From: Oscillospiraceae bacterium
GTDB lineage: Bacteria; Bacillota; Clostridia; Oscillospirales; Oscillospiraceae
NCBI GenBank assembly: GCA_009780435.1
Contig: WRAB01000012.1
Coordinates: forward strand, 1 to 64,000
Length of the DNA: 64,000 nucleotides
Direction of reading: 5' to 3'
Part shown: in pieces, positions 15,809 to 25,618 of the stretch
How the letters are laid out: each line of letters begins with the position of its first letter
How positions within the stretch are numbered: position 1 is the stretch's first letter
The notes under the pieces: model-generated
Seen by the model: only the letters and a program-made list of their open reading frames with translations
The model's database searches: none
Told to the model about the DNA's origin: nothing
Program-made: the position numbers and the translations under genes

Positions 15809-16288
15809 ATGAAAACTTTGGTCGGCGTAATCATGGGGAGCACTTCGGATTTAGAGACAATGGATCTCGCCTGCGCGGTATTAGAAGCGTTAGAGATCCC
15901 CTACGAAAAAAAAGTCGTATCGGCCCACCGCACCCCGGAATACATGGTGGAGTATGCGAAATCAGCGGCCTCCAGGGGCTTAAAGGTCATTATAGCGGGC
16001 GCGGGGGGCGCGGCCCATCTGCCGGGGATGGTGGCGGCGTGTACAAACTTGCCCGTCATCGGCGTACCTGTCCAGTCGAAGGCGCTCCGCGGGATGGATT
16101 CCCTCTTATCCATCGTCCAGATGCCGGCCGGCACCCCAGTGGCGACCATGGCCATCGGCGCAGCCGGAGCGACCAACGCCGGGCTCCTCGCGGCGCAAAT
16201 CTTGGCGGCATCGGATGAAGCCCTCTATCAAAAACTGCAAGACCGTCGCGCACGTATCCAAAAATCCGTATTAGAAAGCGAAGTGTAA
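15809..16288 (+). CDS. purE: N5-carboxyaminoimidazole ribonucleotide mutase
   Basis: A 159-residue class I PurE that moves the carboxylate from N5-CAIR to C4, giving CAIR. The motifs are [18 protein letters not shown] (catalytic His) and [14 protein letters not shown] partner PurK follows, as required for the class I route. The start ATG 15809 follows GGAGGGG; an in-frame start 39 bases earlier lies inside the attenuator hairpin and is unlikely. This is the first gene of the purine operon. Confidence 0.97.
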   Translation: MKTLVGVIMGSTSDLETMDLACAVLEALEIPYEKKVVSAHRTPEYMVEYAKSAASRGLKVIIAGAGGAAHLPGMVAACTNLPVIGVPVQSKALRGMDSLLSIVQMPAGTPVATMAIGAAGATNAGLLAAQILAASDEALYQKLQDRRARIQKSVLESEV

Positions 16289-16290
16289 GC

Positions 16291-17412
16291 ATGAACAGGA
16301 CAATTATGCCCTACCAGACCATCGGGATCATCGGCGGCGGACAACTGGGCCGTATGATGTGCCTCGCCGCCAAAGCCATGGGATACTACGTAGCCGTACT
16401 GGACCCCACCCCAAACTGCCCCGCCGGACAGGTGGCTGATACGGAGATCACAGCGGCATATAACGATCTGGCGGCCATCAAACAACTGGCGGCCATCAGC
16501 GACGTGATCACATATGAGTTTGAGAACATCGACTACGACGCCCTGACCTATCTGGAGCAAAATGCCTATCTGCCCCAGGGCAGCGGCGTATTGAATATCA
16601 CACAGCACCGCTATCGGGAGAAGAAAGCCATCTCCGACCTGGGGATTCCAGTAGCGGACTTCCACCTGATCGACAGCGTAGAGGCCCTGGCGAAACACGT
16701 CTCCTATCCCAGAGTGTTAAAGACGACGACGGGAGGATATGACGGGAAGGGGCAGATTGTTTTAAGATCAGAGGCCGATCTGGACAAAGCCAGGGCGCTC
16801 GTGGCGGAGAATGAATGCATCTTGGAGAAATTCATGCACTTCTCAAAAGAAATCTCTGTGATGATCACCCGCAGTACAGCGGGGGAGACGGCGGTGTTCC
16901 CCGTCTCTGAAAATATCCACATGAACAATATTCTGCATCTGAGCATCGTCCCCGCCCGAATCTCCAAAGAAGTGGAGGCCGAGGCGATTGACTGTGCAAA
17001 AAAAATCGCAGAGCGCCTGGACGCCATCGGCGTACTCGCCATCGAAATGTTCGTCGTAGATGAAAAAATCTATATCAATGAACTGGCGCCCCGCCCCCAC
17101 AACTCCGGCCACTATACGATTGACGCCTGTCTCACCAGCCAGTTTGAACAGCACATCCGGGCCGTGTGCGGCGTGCCGCTGGGGGATACGACCCTCCACA
17201 CCCCCGTTGTGATGGTAAATATTTTAGGCGACCATATGGATCAGCAAAACATGCAAAACCTGGCGCCCTATCTGCCCCTGTTCCCCGCCGGAAAAATCCA
17301 CCTCTACGGAAAGGCCCAGGCGGTGGACAAGCGGAAAATGGGCCATATAAACATTTTGGGCGATATCGACGCCACCCTAAAGGCCATAGACGAGACGAAG
17401 ATTTGGAACTAG
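16291..17412 (+). CDS. purK: N5-carboxyaminoimidazole ribonucleotide synthase
   Basis: A 373-residue ATP-grasp enzyme that carboxylates AIR with bicarbonate and ATP, feeding PurE. It opens with IGIIGGGQLGRMMCLAA. The ATP-grasp core includes LKTTTGGYDGKGQ and FMHFSKEISVM, and the Mg-binding segment is YINELAPRPHNSGHYTIDAC. It lies 2 bp after purE. The start is ATG 16291; ATG 16306 is an alternative with a better AGGA upstream and would remove five residues. Confidence 0.96.
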   Translation: MNRTIMPYQTIGIIGGGQLGRMMCLAAKAMGYYVAVLDPTPNCPAGQVADTEITAAYNDLAAIKQLAAISDVITYEFENIDYDALTYLEQNAYLPQGSGVLNITQHRYREKKAISDLGIPVADFHLIDSVEALAKHVSYPRVLKTTTGGYDGKGQIVLRSEADLDKARALVAENECILEKFMHFSKEISVMITRSTAGETAVFPVSENIHMNNILHLSIVPARISKEVEAEAIDCAKKIAERLDAIGVLAIEMFVVDEKIYINELAPRPHNSGHYTIDACLTSQFEQHIRAVCGVPLGDTTLHTPVVMVNILGDHMDQQNMQNLAPYLPLFPAGKIHLYGKAQAVDKRKMGHINILGDIDATLKAIDETKIWN

Positions 17413-17428
17413 TTTGAAGGAGGAAACT

Positions 17429-17674
17429 ATGTACGAAGTAAAGGTATTTGTTACGCTGAAAGAGAGTATCATAGACCCCGCCGGTACGGCTGTGAAAGAT
17501 GCACTGCACAGATTGGACTTTGCAGAAGTGCAGACTGTGCGGGTGGAGAAAATGATCCGCATGACCATAGCGTCCACCGATGAGATTGAGGCCCGCATCG
17601 AGGCCATGTGCAAAGCGCTCCTGGTCAACACAGTCATGGAAGACTATCGCTATGAGATAGAGAAAATTTCGTGA
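17429..17674 (+). CDS. purS: FGAM synthase subunit PurS
   Basis: An 81-residue PurS, the small subunit that bridges PurQ and small PurL in the formylglycinamidine ribonucleotide synthase complex. The family pattern is clear: [20 protein letters not shown] at the start and [15 protein letters not shown] at the end. ATG 17429 has an ideal GAAGGAGG site. It probably overlaps purQ only if an upstream GTG is used there; otherwise the gap is 17 bp. Confidence 0.96.
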   Translation: MYEVKVFVTLKESIIDPAGTAVKDALHRLDFAEVQTVRVEKMIRMTIASTDEIEARIEAMCKALLVNTVMEDYRYEIEKIS

Positions 17675-17691
17675 AAGGAGCAACTTCATCC

Positions 17692-18363
17692 ATGAAATTT
17701 GCAGTCGTTGTATTTCCCGGCTCCACCGGCGATGCAGATATGGCCCACGCCATCAGAGATGTATTGGGCTGTGACGCAGACTATGTCCGGCACGATGGGA
17801 GCACACTGGACGGGTTTGACGCCATCGTGCTGCCCGGCGGGTTCTCCTACGGAGATTATTTAAGATGCGGCGCCTTGGCCGGCGTATCCGCTATTATCCC
17901 CGCCATCAAAGCGGCGGCGGACGCATCAAAGCCGATTTTAGGCGTGGGCAACGGATTTCAAATCTTGACGGAAATCGGCCTCCTGCCGGGGGCGCTGATC
18001 CGGAATCGGGACACGAAATTCATCTGCGGCCCTGCGGTCTTGACCGTAGAGAACGCAGATATCGGATTCACAAACAAGTACAATCCAAGAGAGACTATCA
18101 CGCTCCCGATTGCCCACGGATGGGGCAGTTATTACGCAGACGAGAACACCCTGGCGACGCTAAAAGCAAATAACCGGATTGTATTCACCTATCAGGACAA
18201 CCCCGATGGGAGCGCCGAGAACATTGCGGGCATTGTGAGCGAGGGCGGCAACGTCCTGGGTATGATGCCCCACCCGGAGCGGGCAGTGGAGCGGCTTCTC
18301 GGCTCTGACGACGGGTTGCGGCTGTTCCAGTCGATTTTACAAACATGGAGGGCGGGCGTATGA
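17692..18363 (+). CDS. purQ: FGAM synthase glutaminase subunit PurQ, catalytic Cys missing
   Basis: A 223-residue class I glutamine amidotransferase-like protein, full length and collinear with PurQ. It normally releases ammonia from glutamine for PurL. The nucleophile motif G-V-C-N-G-F-Q here reads GVGNGFQ: residue 86 is Gly, codon GGC at 17947-17949. The His and Glu of the triad remain (PHPERA, about 194 and 196). The conserved HGEG is HGWG, and the N-terminal PGSNCD is PGSTGD. As written it cannot hydrolyse glutamine. The start ATG 17692 follows AAAGGAG; GTG 17671 is possible. It overlaps purL by ATGA. It may serve as a structural subunit with ammonia as donor, or another PurQ may exist elsewhere. 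Confidence 0.93.
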   Translation: MKFAVVVFPGSTGDADMAHAIRDVLGCDADYVRHDGSTLDGFDAIVLPGGFSYGDYLRCGALAGVSAIIPAIKAAADASKPILGVGNGFQILTEIGLLPGALIRNRDTKFICGPAVLTVENADIGFTNKYNPRETITLPIAHGWGSYYADENTLATLKANNRIVFTYQDNPDGSAENIAGIVSEGGNVLGMMPHPERAVERLLGSDDGLRLFQSILQTWRAGV

Positions 18364-20579
18364 TATCTCCTTTGGAAATGGAACAATCCCGGCTCTACAC
18401 CCAAATGGGCATGACAGATGACGAGTTTCAGCTTGTAAAGGACAGTTTAGGGCGGCTTCCCAACTATACAGAACTTGGGCTCTTCTCCGTCATGTGGTCG
18501 GAACACTGTTCGTACAAAAACTCAAAAGTCCTGTTGCGTCAATTCCCCACCAGAGGTGAGCGGGTGCTCCAGGGTCCGGGCGAGGGGGCCGGAATCGTGG
18601 ATATCGGCGACGGCCTCGCGGTTGTGTTTAAACTGGAGTCCCACAACCACCCCTCGGCGGTGGAACCCTTTGAGGGGGCCGCCACAGGGGTCGGCGGGAT
18701 TCTGCGGGACGTGTTTTCCATGGGCGCGCGTCCCATTGCCATCTTGAGTTCTATGCGGTTTGGAGAACTGACGACAAAGCGGACGAAATACCTGTTTGAA
18801 CAGGCCGTGGCGGGCAGTGCGGCCTATGCAAACGCCATCGGCGTCCCCATCGCCGGGGGCGACACCCAGTTTGACGACTGCTACGCCTCCAATCCCCTGG
18901 TCAACGTCATGTGTGTCGGCCTCATTCGCCACGCGGACATTAAAAAAGGCGTGGCGGAGGGCGTGGGTAACACGGTGATGTACGTGGGCGCCCCCACGGG
19001 AAGAGATGGCATCCACGGTGCTACCTTTGCCAGCACCGAACTCTCGGACGAGTCGGAACAAGAGAGTCCCAACGTCCAGGCGGGGGACCCCTTCGTGGAA
19101 AAACGCCTCATGGAGGCCTGTCTGGAAGTGATGCAGAGCACGGCCCTTGTGGGCATCCAAGACATGGGGGCGGCGGGGCTCATCTCCTCCTCCTCTGAAA
19201 TGGCTTCCAAGGCCGGCACGGGGATTGAGCTGCATTTAGATCAAGTCCCCCAGAGAGAACCGAATATGACCCCTTACGAGATGATGCTAAGCGAATCCCA
19301 GGAGCGGATGCTCTTAGTCGTGGCGCGGGGGCGGGAAGCGGAAGTGGCGGCGTTATTCACAAAATACGACCTAGACGCCGTCGCCATCGGTCAAGTGACA
19401 GGGGATGGCATGGTCCGCCTCATCCACAAGAATGAAGTCTGCGCCGAAGTCCCGGCGGATGCCCTGGCCAAATCCGCACCGGAGTACCACAAGCCGTCGC
19501 AGGAGGCGGCATACTATCGGGCGCAACAAGATATCCAGGCAGAGATTGCACCCATTACGGATTACGGTCAAACCCTGCTGGATCTGTTGGCCCAGCCCAC
19601 TATAGCGAGTAAGCGCTGGATTTCCCATCAGTGCGATTATATGGTCGGCACCAATACGGTGCTGCCCCCGGGGTCAGACGGCGCGGTATTGCGCATTCGC
19701 GGCACGGACAAGGCCATCTCCATGGCGGTGGACTGTAACGCCCGCTATGTATATCTCGATCCCTATATGGGCGGGAAAATCGCCGTGGCAGAGGCGGCCC
19801 GCAACATTGTGGCAAGCGGCGGTATGCCCCTTGCGGTCACGGACAACCTAAACTTTGGCTCACCGGAAAACCCGGAGATTTTCTGGCAGATGGAACAGGC
19901 CGTCCGGGGGATCAGCGCGGCCTGCGGCGTATTTGAGACACCGGTCATCGGGGGGAACGTCTCCCTGTACAACGAGCGGAGCGGAGCGGCCATCTACCCC
20001 ACGCCCACAATCGGGATGGTGGGGCTGATTGACAATCTCTCCCACGTTACCGCATCGGCGTTTGACCGTGCGGGAGATGGGATTTATCTCCTGGGGGAGA
20101 CGCACCCGGAGTTCGGCGGGAGCGAGTTGCAGAAGATGCAAAACAACGGCAAAATCTCCGGCAGACCACCCGGGATCGACTTGGAGATTGAAAAACGCAA
20201 TCAAGACTTGCTACTCTCCGCAATCAGAGCGGGACTTGTGACTGCCGCCCACGATAGTGCAGAGGGGGGGCTCGCGGTCTGCCTGGCGGAGTGCTTAATG
20301 GCGGGCAAAACCTCAATCGGCGCGACCCTGGATATCACGACAGAGGATATAACGGCGTTTCTATTTTCAGAGAGCCAGTCCCGGTTCCTTGTCAGTGTCG
20401 CACCGGAACATCAAGCGGCCTTTGCAGACCTTACAGGGGCGCAGCGATTGGGCCGGACGACAGATACGGGCAGATTGGATGTCTCTATAAACGGGGCGCC
20501 GATTCTCGCGATTCCCGTGGGGCAGATGAGAACGCATTGGGAAGGGGCTATCGAGTGCTTATTGACAGCAGAGGACTAA
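18360..20579 (+). CDS. purL: FGAM synthase subunit PurL (small type)
   Basis: A 739-residue small-type PurL that converts FGAR and ammonia to FGAM with ATP. It belongs to the PurM/AIRS superfamily with two internally repeated halves. Motifs include [34 protein letters not shown] and [18 protein letters not shown]. It lacks the fused glutaminase of large PurL, so it depends on PurS and PurQ, whose catalytic Cys is missing here. Its ATG overlaps the purQ stop (ATGA) and its 3' end overlaps purF by 25 bp, so translation is coupled. Confidence 0.97.
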   Translation: MISPLEMEQSRLYTQMGMTDDEFQLVKDSLGRLPNYTELGLFSVMWSEHCSYKNSKVLLRQFPTRGERVLQGPGEGAGIVDIGDGLAVVFKLESHNHPSAVEPFEGAATGVGGILRDVFSMGARPIAILSSMRFGELTTKRTKYLFEQAVAGSAAYANAIGVPIAGGDTQFDDCYASNPLVNVMCVGLIRHADIKKGVAEGVGNTVMYVGAPTGRDGIHGATFASTELSDESEQESPNVQAGDPFVEKRLMEACLEVMQSTALVGIQDMGAAGLISSSSEMASKAGTGIELHLDQVPQREPNMTPYEMMLSESQERMLLVVARGREAEVAALFTKYDLDAVAIGQVTGDGMVRLIHKNEVCAEVPADALAKSAPEYHKPSQEAAYYRAQQDIQAEIAPITDYGQTLLDLLAQPTIASKRWISHQCDYMVGTNTVLPPGSDGAVLRIRGTDKAISMAVDCNARYVYLDPYMGGKIAVAEAARNIVASGGMPLAVTDNLNFGSPENPEIFWQMEQAVRGISAACGVFETPVIGGNVSLYNERSGAAIYPTPTIGMVGLIDNLSHVTASAFDRAGDGIYLLGETHPEFGGSELQKMQNNGKISGRPPGIDLEIEKRNQDLLLSAIRAGLVTAAHDSAEGGLAVCLAECLMAGKTSIGATLDITTEDITAFLFSESQSRFLVSVAPEHQAAFADLTGAQRLGRTTDTGRLDVSINGAPILAIPVGQMRTHWEGAIECLLTAED

Positions 20580-21946
20580 ACGAAGAGTGCGGCATCTTTG
20601 GGATATGGGGCCATAAAGACGCGGCCCAAGTGACCTACTACGGCCTGCACAGCTTACAACACCGCGGGCAAGAGGGTACGGGGATTGTCGTGAAAAATCA
20701 GGACAAGCTGATTCGGCATAAGGGGAAGGGTCTCGTCTCCGAAGTGTTTTCAAAAGATACCCTGGACGCACTGGCAGGCACTGCCGCAATCGGACACGTA
20801 CACTATACCCCCACAGGAAAAACCGATATTGCGAATATACAGCCCTTCTTGTTCCACTTTGAGGAGAACAGTCTGGCCATTTGCCACAACGGAAAACTTG
20901 TGAACGCAAAAACCCTAAGGCGTGAGCTGGAGGATTTGGGCAGTATTTTCCAGACCCGCTCCAATGCGGAGATATTGGCCCATCTGATCAAACGGGTACC
21001 CCGTTTGGATACGGTAGAGAGCCTGAAAGAAGCGCTTTTACAGATCAAGGGCGGCTTTGCCTACATGTTGCTGACACAAAATGCGCTCATCGCGGCGAGA
21101 GACCCCAACGGAATCCGCCCCCTGTCCATCGGGATGCTGGGGAACCGCTATGTAGTCGCGTCTGAAACCTGTGCCTTTGACACCATCGGCGCGACGTTTG
21201 TGCGCGACGTCCTGCCGGGAGAGATCATCGTAATCGACGACAGTGGGCTGAATGCCGTGCGCTATACCGATGACACCGGCATGGCGGTCTGTAGTATGGA
21301 GTTTGTCTACTTTGCCCGGCCGGATTCCAATATCGCGGGGGTGAACGTACACACGGCCCGGAAACATATGGGCAAAACCCTGGCAAAAGAATCCCCCGGG
21401 TTGGCGGACGTGGTGGTGGGCGTACCCGATTCCGGCATATCAGCGGCCATCGGGTATTCAGAGATATCCGGGGTCCCCTATGAGATCGGTCTGATCAAAA
21501 ACCGATATGTGGCTCGGACCTTTATCCAGCCGTCTCAAGAACTCCGGGAGCAGGGAGTGAAGATGAAACTCTCTGCGGTGCGGGGCGTGGTAGAGGGGAA
21601 GCGGGTCATTTTAATTGATGACTCCATCGTGCGCGGGACGACCAGTAAGCGTCTCATCTCCCTTCTGCGGGAGGCGGGGGCAAAAGAGGTGCATATGAAA
21701 GTGGCCTCTCCGCCGCTCAAGCATCCCTGCTTTTACGGGATTGATCTCACCGCGGCGGATGAGTTGATCGCCTTTGAAAATTCCATCGAGGAAATCCGTC
21801 AAATCATCGGCGTAGATTCCCTCTCGTTTTTGAGCATAGAGGGGTTGATCCATGCCGTAAACTTACCCTATGACGGGGCGTACAAGGGGCTATGCATGGC
21901 CTATTTCAATGGAGACTATCCCACGCCTCTATATGATTACGCATAG
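20555..21946 (+). CDS. purF: Amidophosphoribosyltransferase
   Basis: A 463-residue PurF that makes phosphoribosylamine from PRPP and glutamine, the committed step. GTG 20555 is chosen because it gives an 11-residue propeptide ([11 protein letters not shown]) before the catalytic Cys12, exactly the Bacillus arrangement, and AAGGGG lies upstream; the frame is open further up inside purL. The PRPP loop is [14 protein letters not shown]. Of four Fe-S ligands in the Bacillus-type enzyme, three are visible ([27 protein letters not shown]), but the fourth is Tyr450 (CMAY; codon 21902-21904). The cluster may be absent or altered. It overlaps purL by 25 bp. Confidence 0.95.
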   Translation: MLIDSRGLNEECGIFGIWGHKDAAQVTYYGLHSLQHRGQEGTGIVVKNQDKLIRHKGKGLVSEVFSKDTLDALAGTAAIGHVHYTPTGKTDIANIQPFLFHFEENSLAICHNGKLVNAKTLRRELEDLGSIFQTRSNAEILAHLIKRVPRLDTVESLKEALLQIKGGFAYMLLTQNALIAARDPNGIRPLSIGMLGNRYVVASETCAFDTIGATFVRDVLPGEIIVIDDSGLNAVRYTDDTGMAVCSMEFVYFARPDSNIAGVNVHTARKHMGKTLAKESPGLADVVVGVPDSGISAAIGYSEISGVPYEIGLIKNRYVARTFIQPSQELREQGVKMKLSAVRGVVEGKRVILIDDSIVRGTTSKRLISLLREAGAKEVHMKVASPPLKHPCFYGIDLTAADELIAFENSIEEIRQIIGVDSLSFLSIEGLIHAVNLPYDGAYKGLCMAYFNGDYPTPLYDYA

Positions 21947-21961
21947 ATATTGCTTTGCTGT

Positions 21962-21988
21962 GTTTCCCCCGCCTATGGCGGGGGAAAC
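21962..21988. repeat. 27-bp palindrome between purF and purM
   Basis: GTTTCCCCCGCC-TAT-GGCGGGGGAAAC is a perfect 12-bp stem. It resembles the hairpins at 28221-28248 and 28397-28415, suggesting a small dispersed palindrome family. It may also modulate purF/purM mRNA. Confidence 0.7.
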
Positions 21989-22017
21989 AAGAAATCCGAG
22001 AAAGAAGGGGTTCGACA

Positions 22018-23040
22018 ATGTCAGACCAATACAAGAAGGCCGGCGTGGATATACACGCAGGATATGAAGCGGTATCCCGGATCAAAACCCATGTCAGTAA
22101 GACAAAAATCCCCGGCGTAATTGGCGGTTTAGGCGGATTTGGCGGCCTGTTTGATCTGGGTGGTCTCGGTTTGGCCGAACCCGTATTGGTGAGCGGGACA
22201 GATGGCGTCGGCACAAAGCTGATGCTGGCGTTTGCCATGGACAAACACGACACCATCGGCATAGACGCCGTGGCCATGTGCGTAAATGATATCGTGACAG
22301 CGGGGGCGAAGCCGTTATTTTTCCTGGACTACATCGCCTGCGGGAAGCTGGATCCCAGCCAGATTGAAGCCGTTGTATCCGGGATTAGTGAGGGGTGTGT
22401 CCAGGCGGGATGCGCCCTCATCGGCGGCGAGACGGCGGAGATGCCGGGCATGTACCGGGACGGCGAATACGACTTGGCGGGATTTTGCGTAGGTGTCGTG
22501 GAGAAAAAAGACCTCATCACGGGTGCGGCGATTACGGCGGGAGATGCGCTTATCGGACTGCCGTCCTCAGGGGTACACAGCAACGGATTTTCCCTTGTCC
22601 GACAGATTATTGCGGATAACAATCTGGATTTTCAAAAAACCTACGCCAGGCTTTCAAGCAGCCTAGGAGAGACCTTGCTTGCCCCTACACGCCTCTATGT
22701 AAAGCCCATTTTGCACCTATTGAGCGCCTATCAAATTAAGGGCATGGCGCATGTCACAGGGGGCGGATTTATTGAAAACATCCCCCGGATCCTCCCGGCT
22801 GGCCTGGGGGCCTTTATTGATTTGGGTTCTTGGGACATCTCGCCGATTTTCCCCTTTCTACAGGAGCGGGGGGGTCTCGCGGCGGCGGATATGTACAGCG
22901 TGTTCAACATGGGCATCGGCATGGTTATCGTCGTCGGCGAAGAGGATGTAGAAGGAGTGCGAAAAGCCTTGCAAACCCAAGGCGAAGAAGCCTTCGTCAT
23001 CGGCCAAGTCGATGCGGGTGAGGGAGTGGCGTTTCGATGA
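22018..23040 (+). CDS. purM: Phosphoribosylformylglycinamidine cyclo-ligase (AIR synthetase)
   Basis: A 340-residue PurM that closes FGAM to AIR with ATP. The sequence shows [51 protein letters not shown] and the later [13 protein letters not shown]. The start ATG 22018 follows AAGGGG; the frame is open upstream through the palindrome but lacks a start with a binding site. It overlaps purN by ATGA. Confidence 0.97.
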   Translation: MSDQYKKAGVDIHAGYEAVSRIKTHVSKTKIPGVIGGLGGFGGLFDLGGLGLAEPVLVSGTDGVGTKLMLAFAMDKHDTIGIDAVAMCVNDIVTAGAKPLFFLDYIACGKLDPSQIEAVVSGISEGCVQAGCALIGGETAEMPGMYRDGEYDLAGFCVGVVEKKDLITGAAITAGDALIGLPSSGVHSNGFSLVRQIIADNNLDFQKTYARLSSSLGETLLAPTRLYVKPILHLLSAYQIKGMAHVTGGGFIENIPRILPAGLGAFIDLGSWDISPIFPFLQERGGLAAADMYSVFNMGIGMVIVVGEEDVEGVRKALQTQGEEAFVIGQVDAGEGVAFR

Positions 23041-23603
23041 GAAATATTGCGATCTTTGCGTCGGGGAACGGCTCTAATTTTGAAGCCATTGCAACGGCCA
23101 CCCAAGCAGGGGAGATTGGCGCCAAAGTTTCTCTGCTGGTATGCGACAAGCCGGATGCCCACGTGATTTTCCGGGCAAAGAATCATCAGATTCCGGTGTT
23201 TGCCTTTTCTCCCGCGCAGTACGCGGACAAGGCGGCCTATGAGGCGGAGATTTTAGATCAATTACGGGCATTGGACATACAATTTATCGCCTTGGCGGGC
23301 TATATGCGGCTAATCGGCAAAACGCTCTTAGAGGCCTATCCCCACCGGATTGTGAATATCCACCCGTCCCTTCTCCCGGCCTTCCCCGGCAAAGGTGCGA
23401 TCCAACAGGCCTATGAGAGCGGTGCGACGGAGACCGGGGTCAGCGTACACTATGTGGACGCCGGCATGGATACAGGCCCTGTCATCGCCCAGCGCAAAGT
23501 AGAAATCGCGGAAACAGATACGTTGCAGACGCTGGAAGAGAAACTCCATAAGATTGAGCACAATCTTTATATCGAAACACTAAAGTCTCTTTTTGAGGCG
23601 TGA
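23037..23603 (+). CDS. purN: Phosphoribosylglycinamide formyltransferase
   Basis: A 188-residue folate-dependent GART that formylates GAR. It starts [15 protein letters not shown]. The catalytic Asn/His/Asp are in [13 protein letters not shown] and [15 protein letters not shown]. Four bases overlap purM, and the following purD frame begins within its stop region. No formate-dependent PurT is nearby. Confidence 0.97.
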   Translation: MRNIAIFASGNGSNFEAIATATQAGEIGAKVSLLVCDKPDAHVIFRAKNHQIPVFAFSPAQYADKAAYEAEILDQLRALDIQFIALAGYMRLIGKTLLEAYPHRIVNIHPSLLPAFPGKGAIQQAYESGATETGVSVHYVDAGMDTGPVIAQRKVEIAETDTLQTLEEKLHKIEHNLYIETLKSLFEA

Positions 23604-23617
23604 GAGGAGGTGGGGCA

Positions 23618-24883
23618 GTGAAAAACAATGTGTTGATCATCGGCGGCGGTGGGCGGGAACACGCCCTGGCTTGGAAATTTGCACAGTCTCCCCGCGTCGG
23701 TAAGGTATATGCCGCGCCGGGAAACCCCGGCATGGGAGACGTGGCGATCTCAGTCAATCTTGCCGCAACTGATTTTGATGGCTTGGTTGTCTTTGCAAGA
23801 GAAAAACAGATATCCCTCACGTTCGTCGGCCCGGAAGTGCCTTTGGTATCCGGGATTGTAGACCGCTTTCAGGCAGAGGGACTCCCCATTTTCGGTCCCC
23901 GTGCCAATGCGGCGATAATAGAGGGGAGCAAATCTTTCGCCAAAGATCTGATGAAAAAATACCAGATTCCAACGGCGGGATATGAGGTCTTCACAGAGTT
24001 TGCATCCGCCTGTCGATATATCGAAGCCCGGACGCCGCCCTTTGTCATCAAGGCGGATGGTCTGGCGGAGGGGAAGGGCGTTGTAATCGCAGAGACGGAA
24101 GAAGACGCCAAACAGGCGTTGCAAGACATGCTTCAAACCGGTAGGTTTGGAGATGCGGGCGCAAGTGTTGTCGTTGAGGAATTTCTGGTGGGGGAGGAGT
24201 TTTCTTTCCTGGCTTTTGTCAACGGACAAGATGTATATCCCATGGTCGTGGCCAAAGACCACAAGCGGGCCTATGACGGAGATCAAGGCCCCAACACCGG
24301 CGGGATGGGCGCATACGCCCCCGTACCGCAGATCCCGGCGTCCGTGCTGGAGGAAGCGGAGCGGGAAATCCTACGTAAAACCGCTTCGGCGCTGGTGAAG
24401 GAGGGGAGAGCGTTTGCAGGTGTCCTATACGCCGGACTCATCGCGACGGCAGAGGGGCCAAAGGTGATTGAATTCAACGCCCGCTTCGGAGACCCGGAAA
24501 CCGAGGTGATCCTCCCGCTGTTGGAGAGTGATCTATACGAGGTTCTGATTGATATTTTAAACAATCAAGCGCCGGATTTGAGGTGGAGCGAGGCGTATGC
24601 CATGGGCGTTGTGCTGGCGTCCAAAGGCTATCCGGGGGCGTATGAGAAGGGTGCGGCAATTGAGGGGCTTTGCGACTTGGCAGACGATACGCTCGTGTTC
24701 CACTGCGGTACAGATTATAGGGGCGGCGAATTTGTGACAAACGGTGGCAGGGTGCTCCTCGTGGCGCAAACAGCGCCGACCCCACAAGGTGCCGGAGCGA
24801 AGCTGTATCGGGAACTCCAAAAAATAAAATGTGACAACCTATTTTACCGAACAGACATAGGAGGTTCTCCATGGCAAGGCTAA
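23618..24883 (+). CDS. purD: Phosphoribosylamine--glycine ligase
   Basis: A 421-residue ATP-grasp GAR synthetase joining glycine to phosphoribosylamine. It opens with NVLIIGGGGREHALAW; later motifs are FVIKADGLAEGKGV, DHKRAYDGDQGPNTGGMGAYAP and EFNARFGDPETEV. GTG 23618 is preferred because AGAGGAGGT lies upstream; GTG 23600 would place that site inside the gene. Its end overlaps purC by 13 bp. Confidence 0.97.
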   Translation: MKNNVLIIGGGGREHALAWKFAQSPRVGKVYAAPGNPGMGDVAISVNLAATDFDGLVVFAREKQISLTFVGPEVPLVSGIVDRFQAEGLPIFGPRANAAIIEGSKSFAKDLMKKYQIPTAGYEVFTEFASACRYIEARTPPFVIKADGLAEGKGVVIAETEEDAKQALQDMLQTGRFGDAGASVVVEEFLVGEEFSFLAFVNGQDVYPMVVAKDHKRAYDGDQGPNTGGMGAYAPVPQIPASVLEEAEREILRKTASALVKEGRAFAGVLYAGLIATAEGPKVIEFNARFGDPETEVILPLLESDLYEVLIDILNNQAPDLRWSEAYAMGVVLASKGYPGAYEKGAAIEGLCDLADDTLVFHCGTDYRGGEFVTNGGRVLLVAQTAPTPQGAGAKLYRELQKIKCDNLFYRTDIGGSPWQG

Positions 24884-25554
24884 TTTATCAGGGCAAGACA
24901 AAAGATGTGTTCGAGAATACAGACGGCACGTATACACTTATGCTAAAAGATGATGCCACAGGCAAAGACGGGATTTTTGATCCCGGGGAAAACACAGTAG
25001 GCCTCAGCATAGAGGGGATGGGCAAGACGTCACTCAAGCTGTCACGGTACTATTTTGAAAAAATTACAGCGGCGGGCATCCCAAACCATTACATCAATAG
25101 CGATATTGCAAACGCCACAATGGACGTGTTACCCGCGGCGATATTTGGGGGCGGTTTGGAGTTCATCTGTAGGCGCCGTGCCGCCGGTAGCTTTTTGAAG
25201 CGCTATGGGTCCTACGCCGCCTTTGGAACAGATCTCAACTATTTCGTGGAGGCCACGCTAAAAGACGACGAACGGCAGGATCCGCAGATAACAAGAGAAG
25301 CGCTGGTTCTGCTCGGGATTATGACTGTTGCGGAGTACGATCTCTGTGCAGAACTGACCAAAAAAATCACCGAGCTGATCGCCGATGATTTGGAAGAAAA
25401 GGGTCTGGAACTGTACGATATCAAGTTCGAGTTCGGGAAAAACGGCGGAGACGTTATGCTCATAGATGAAGTATCCGGCGGGTGTATGCGGGTCTATCGA
25501 GGAGATACGTTTGTGTCGCCGCTGGAGTTGGGGGACGCCGTATTAGGTCAGTAA
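24871..25554 (+). CDS. purC: SAICAR synthetase
   Basis: A 227-residue enzyme joining aspartate to CAIR. It begins with YQGKTKDVFENTDGTY; the family core KDDATGKDG is followed by FICRRRAAGSFLKRYG and, near the end, MLIDEVSGGCMRVY. It is somewhat diverged from the Bacillus form in the middle but full length. AGGAGG precedes ATG 24871 inside the purD end. It is the last gene of the operon; the bifunctional PurH and adenylosuccinate lyase PurB are not encoded here. Confidence 0.94.
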   Translation: MARLIYQGKTKDVFENTDGTYTLMLKDDATGKDGIFDPGENTVGLSIEGMGKTSLKLSRYYFEKITAAGIPNHYINSDIANATMDVLPAAIFGGGLEFICRRRAAGSFLKRYGSYAAFGTDLNYFVEATLKDDERQDPQITREALVLLGIMTVAEYDLCAELTKKITELIADDLEEKGLELYDIKFEFGKNGGDVMLIDEVSGGCMRVYRGDTFVSPLELGDAVLGQ

Positions 25555-25561
25555 CGCGCCG

Positions 25562-25612
25562 ACAAACAAGAGACCAACGCGCATCCCTGCGCGTTGGTCT
25601 CTTGTTTGTTTT
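25562..25612 (+). terminator. Terminator of purine operon
   Basis: A long stem of about 21 bp (ACAAACAAGAGACCAACGCG with its complement) and a 4-nt loop, followed by TTTT. Confidence 0.92.
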
Positions 25613-25618
25613 AATAAG

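Noticed and set aside
20291-20554. Upstream extension of the purF frame
   Set aside because: It lies inside purL in another frame. The Bacillus-like 11-residue propeptide fixes the start at GTG 20555.
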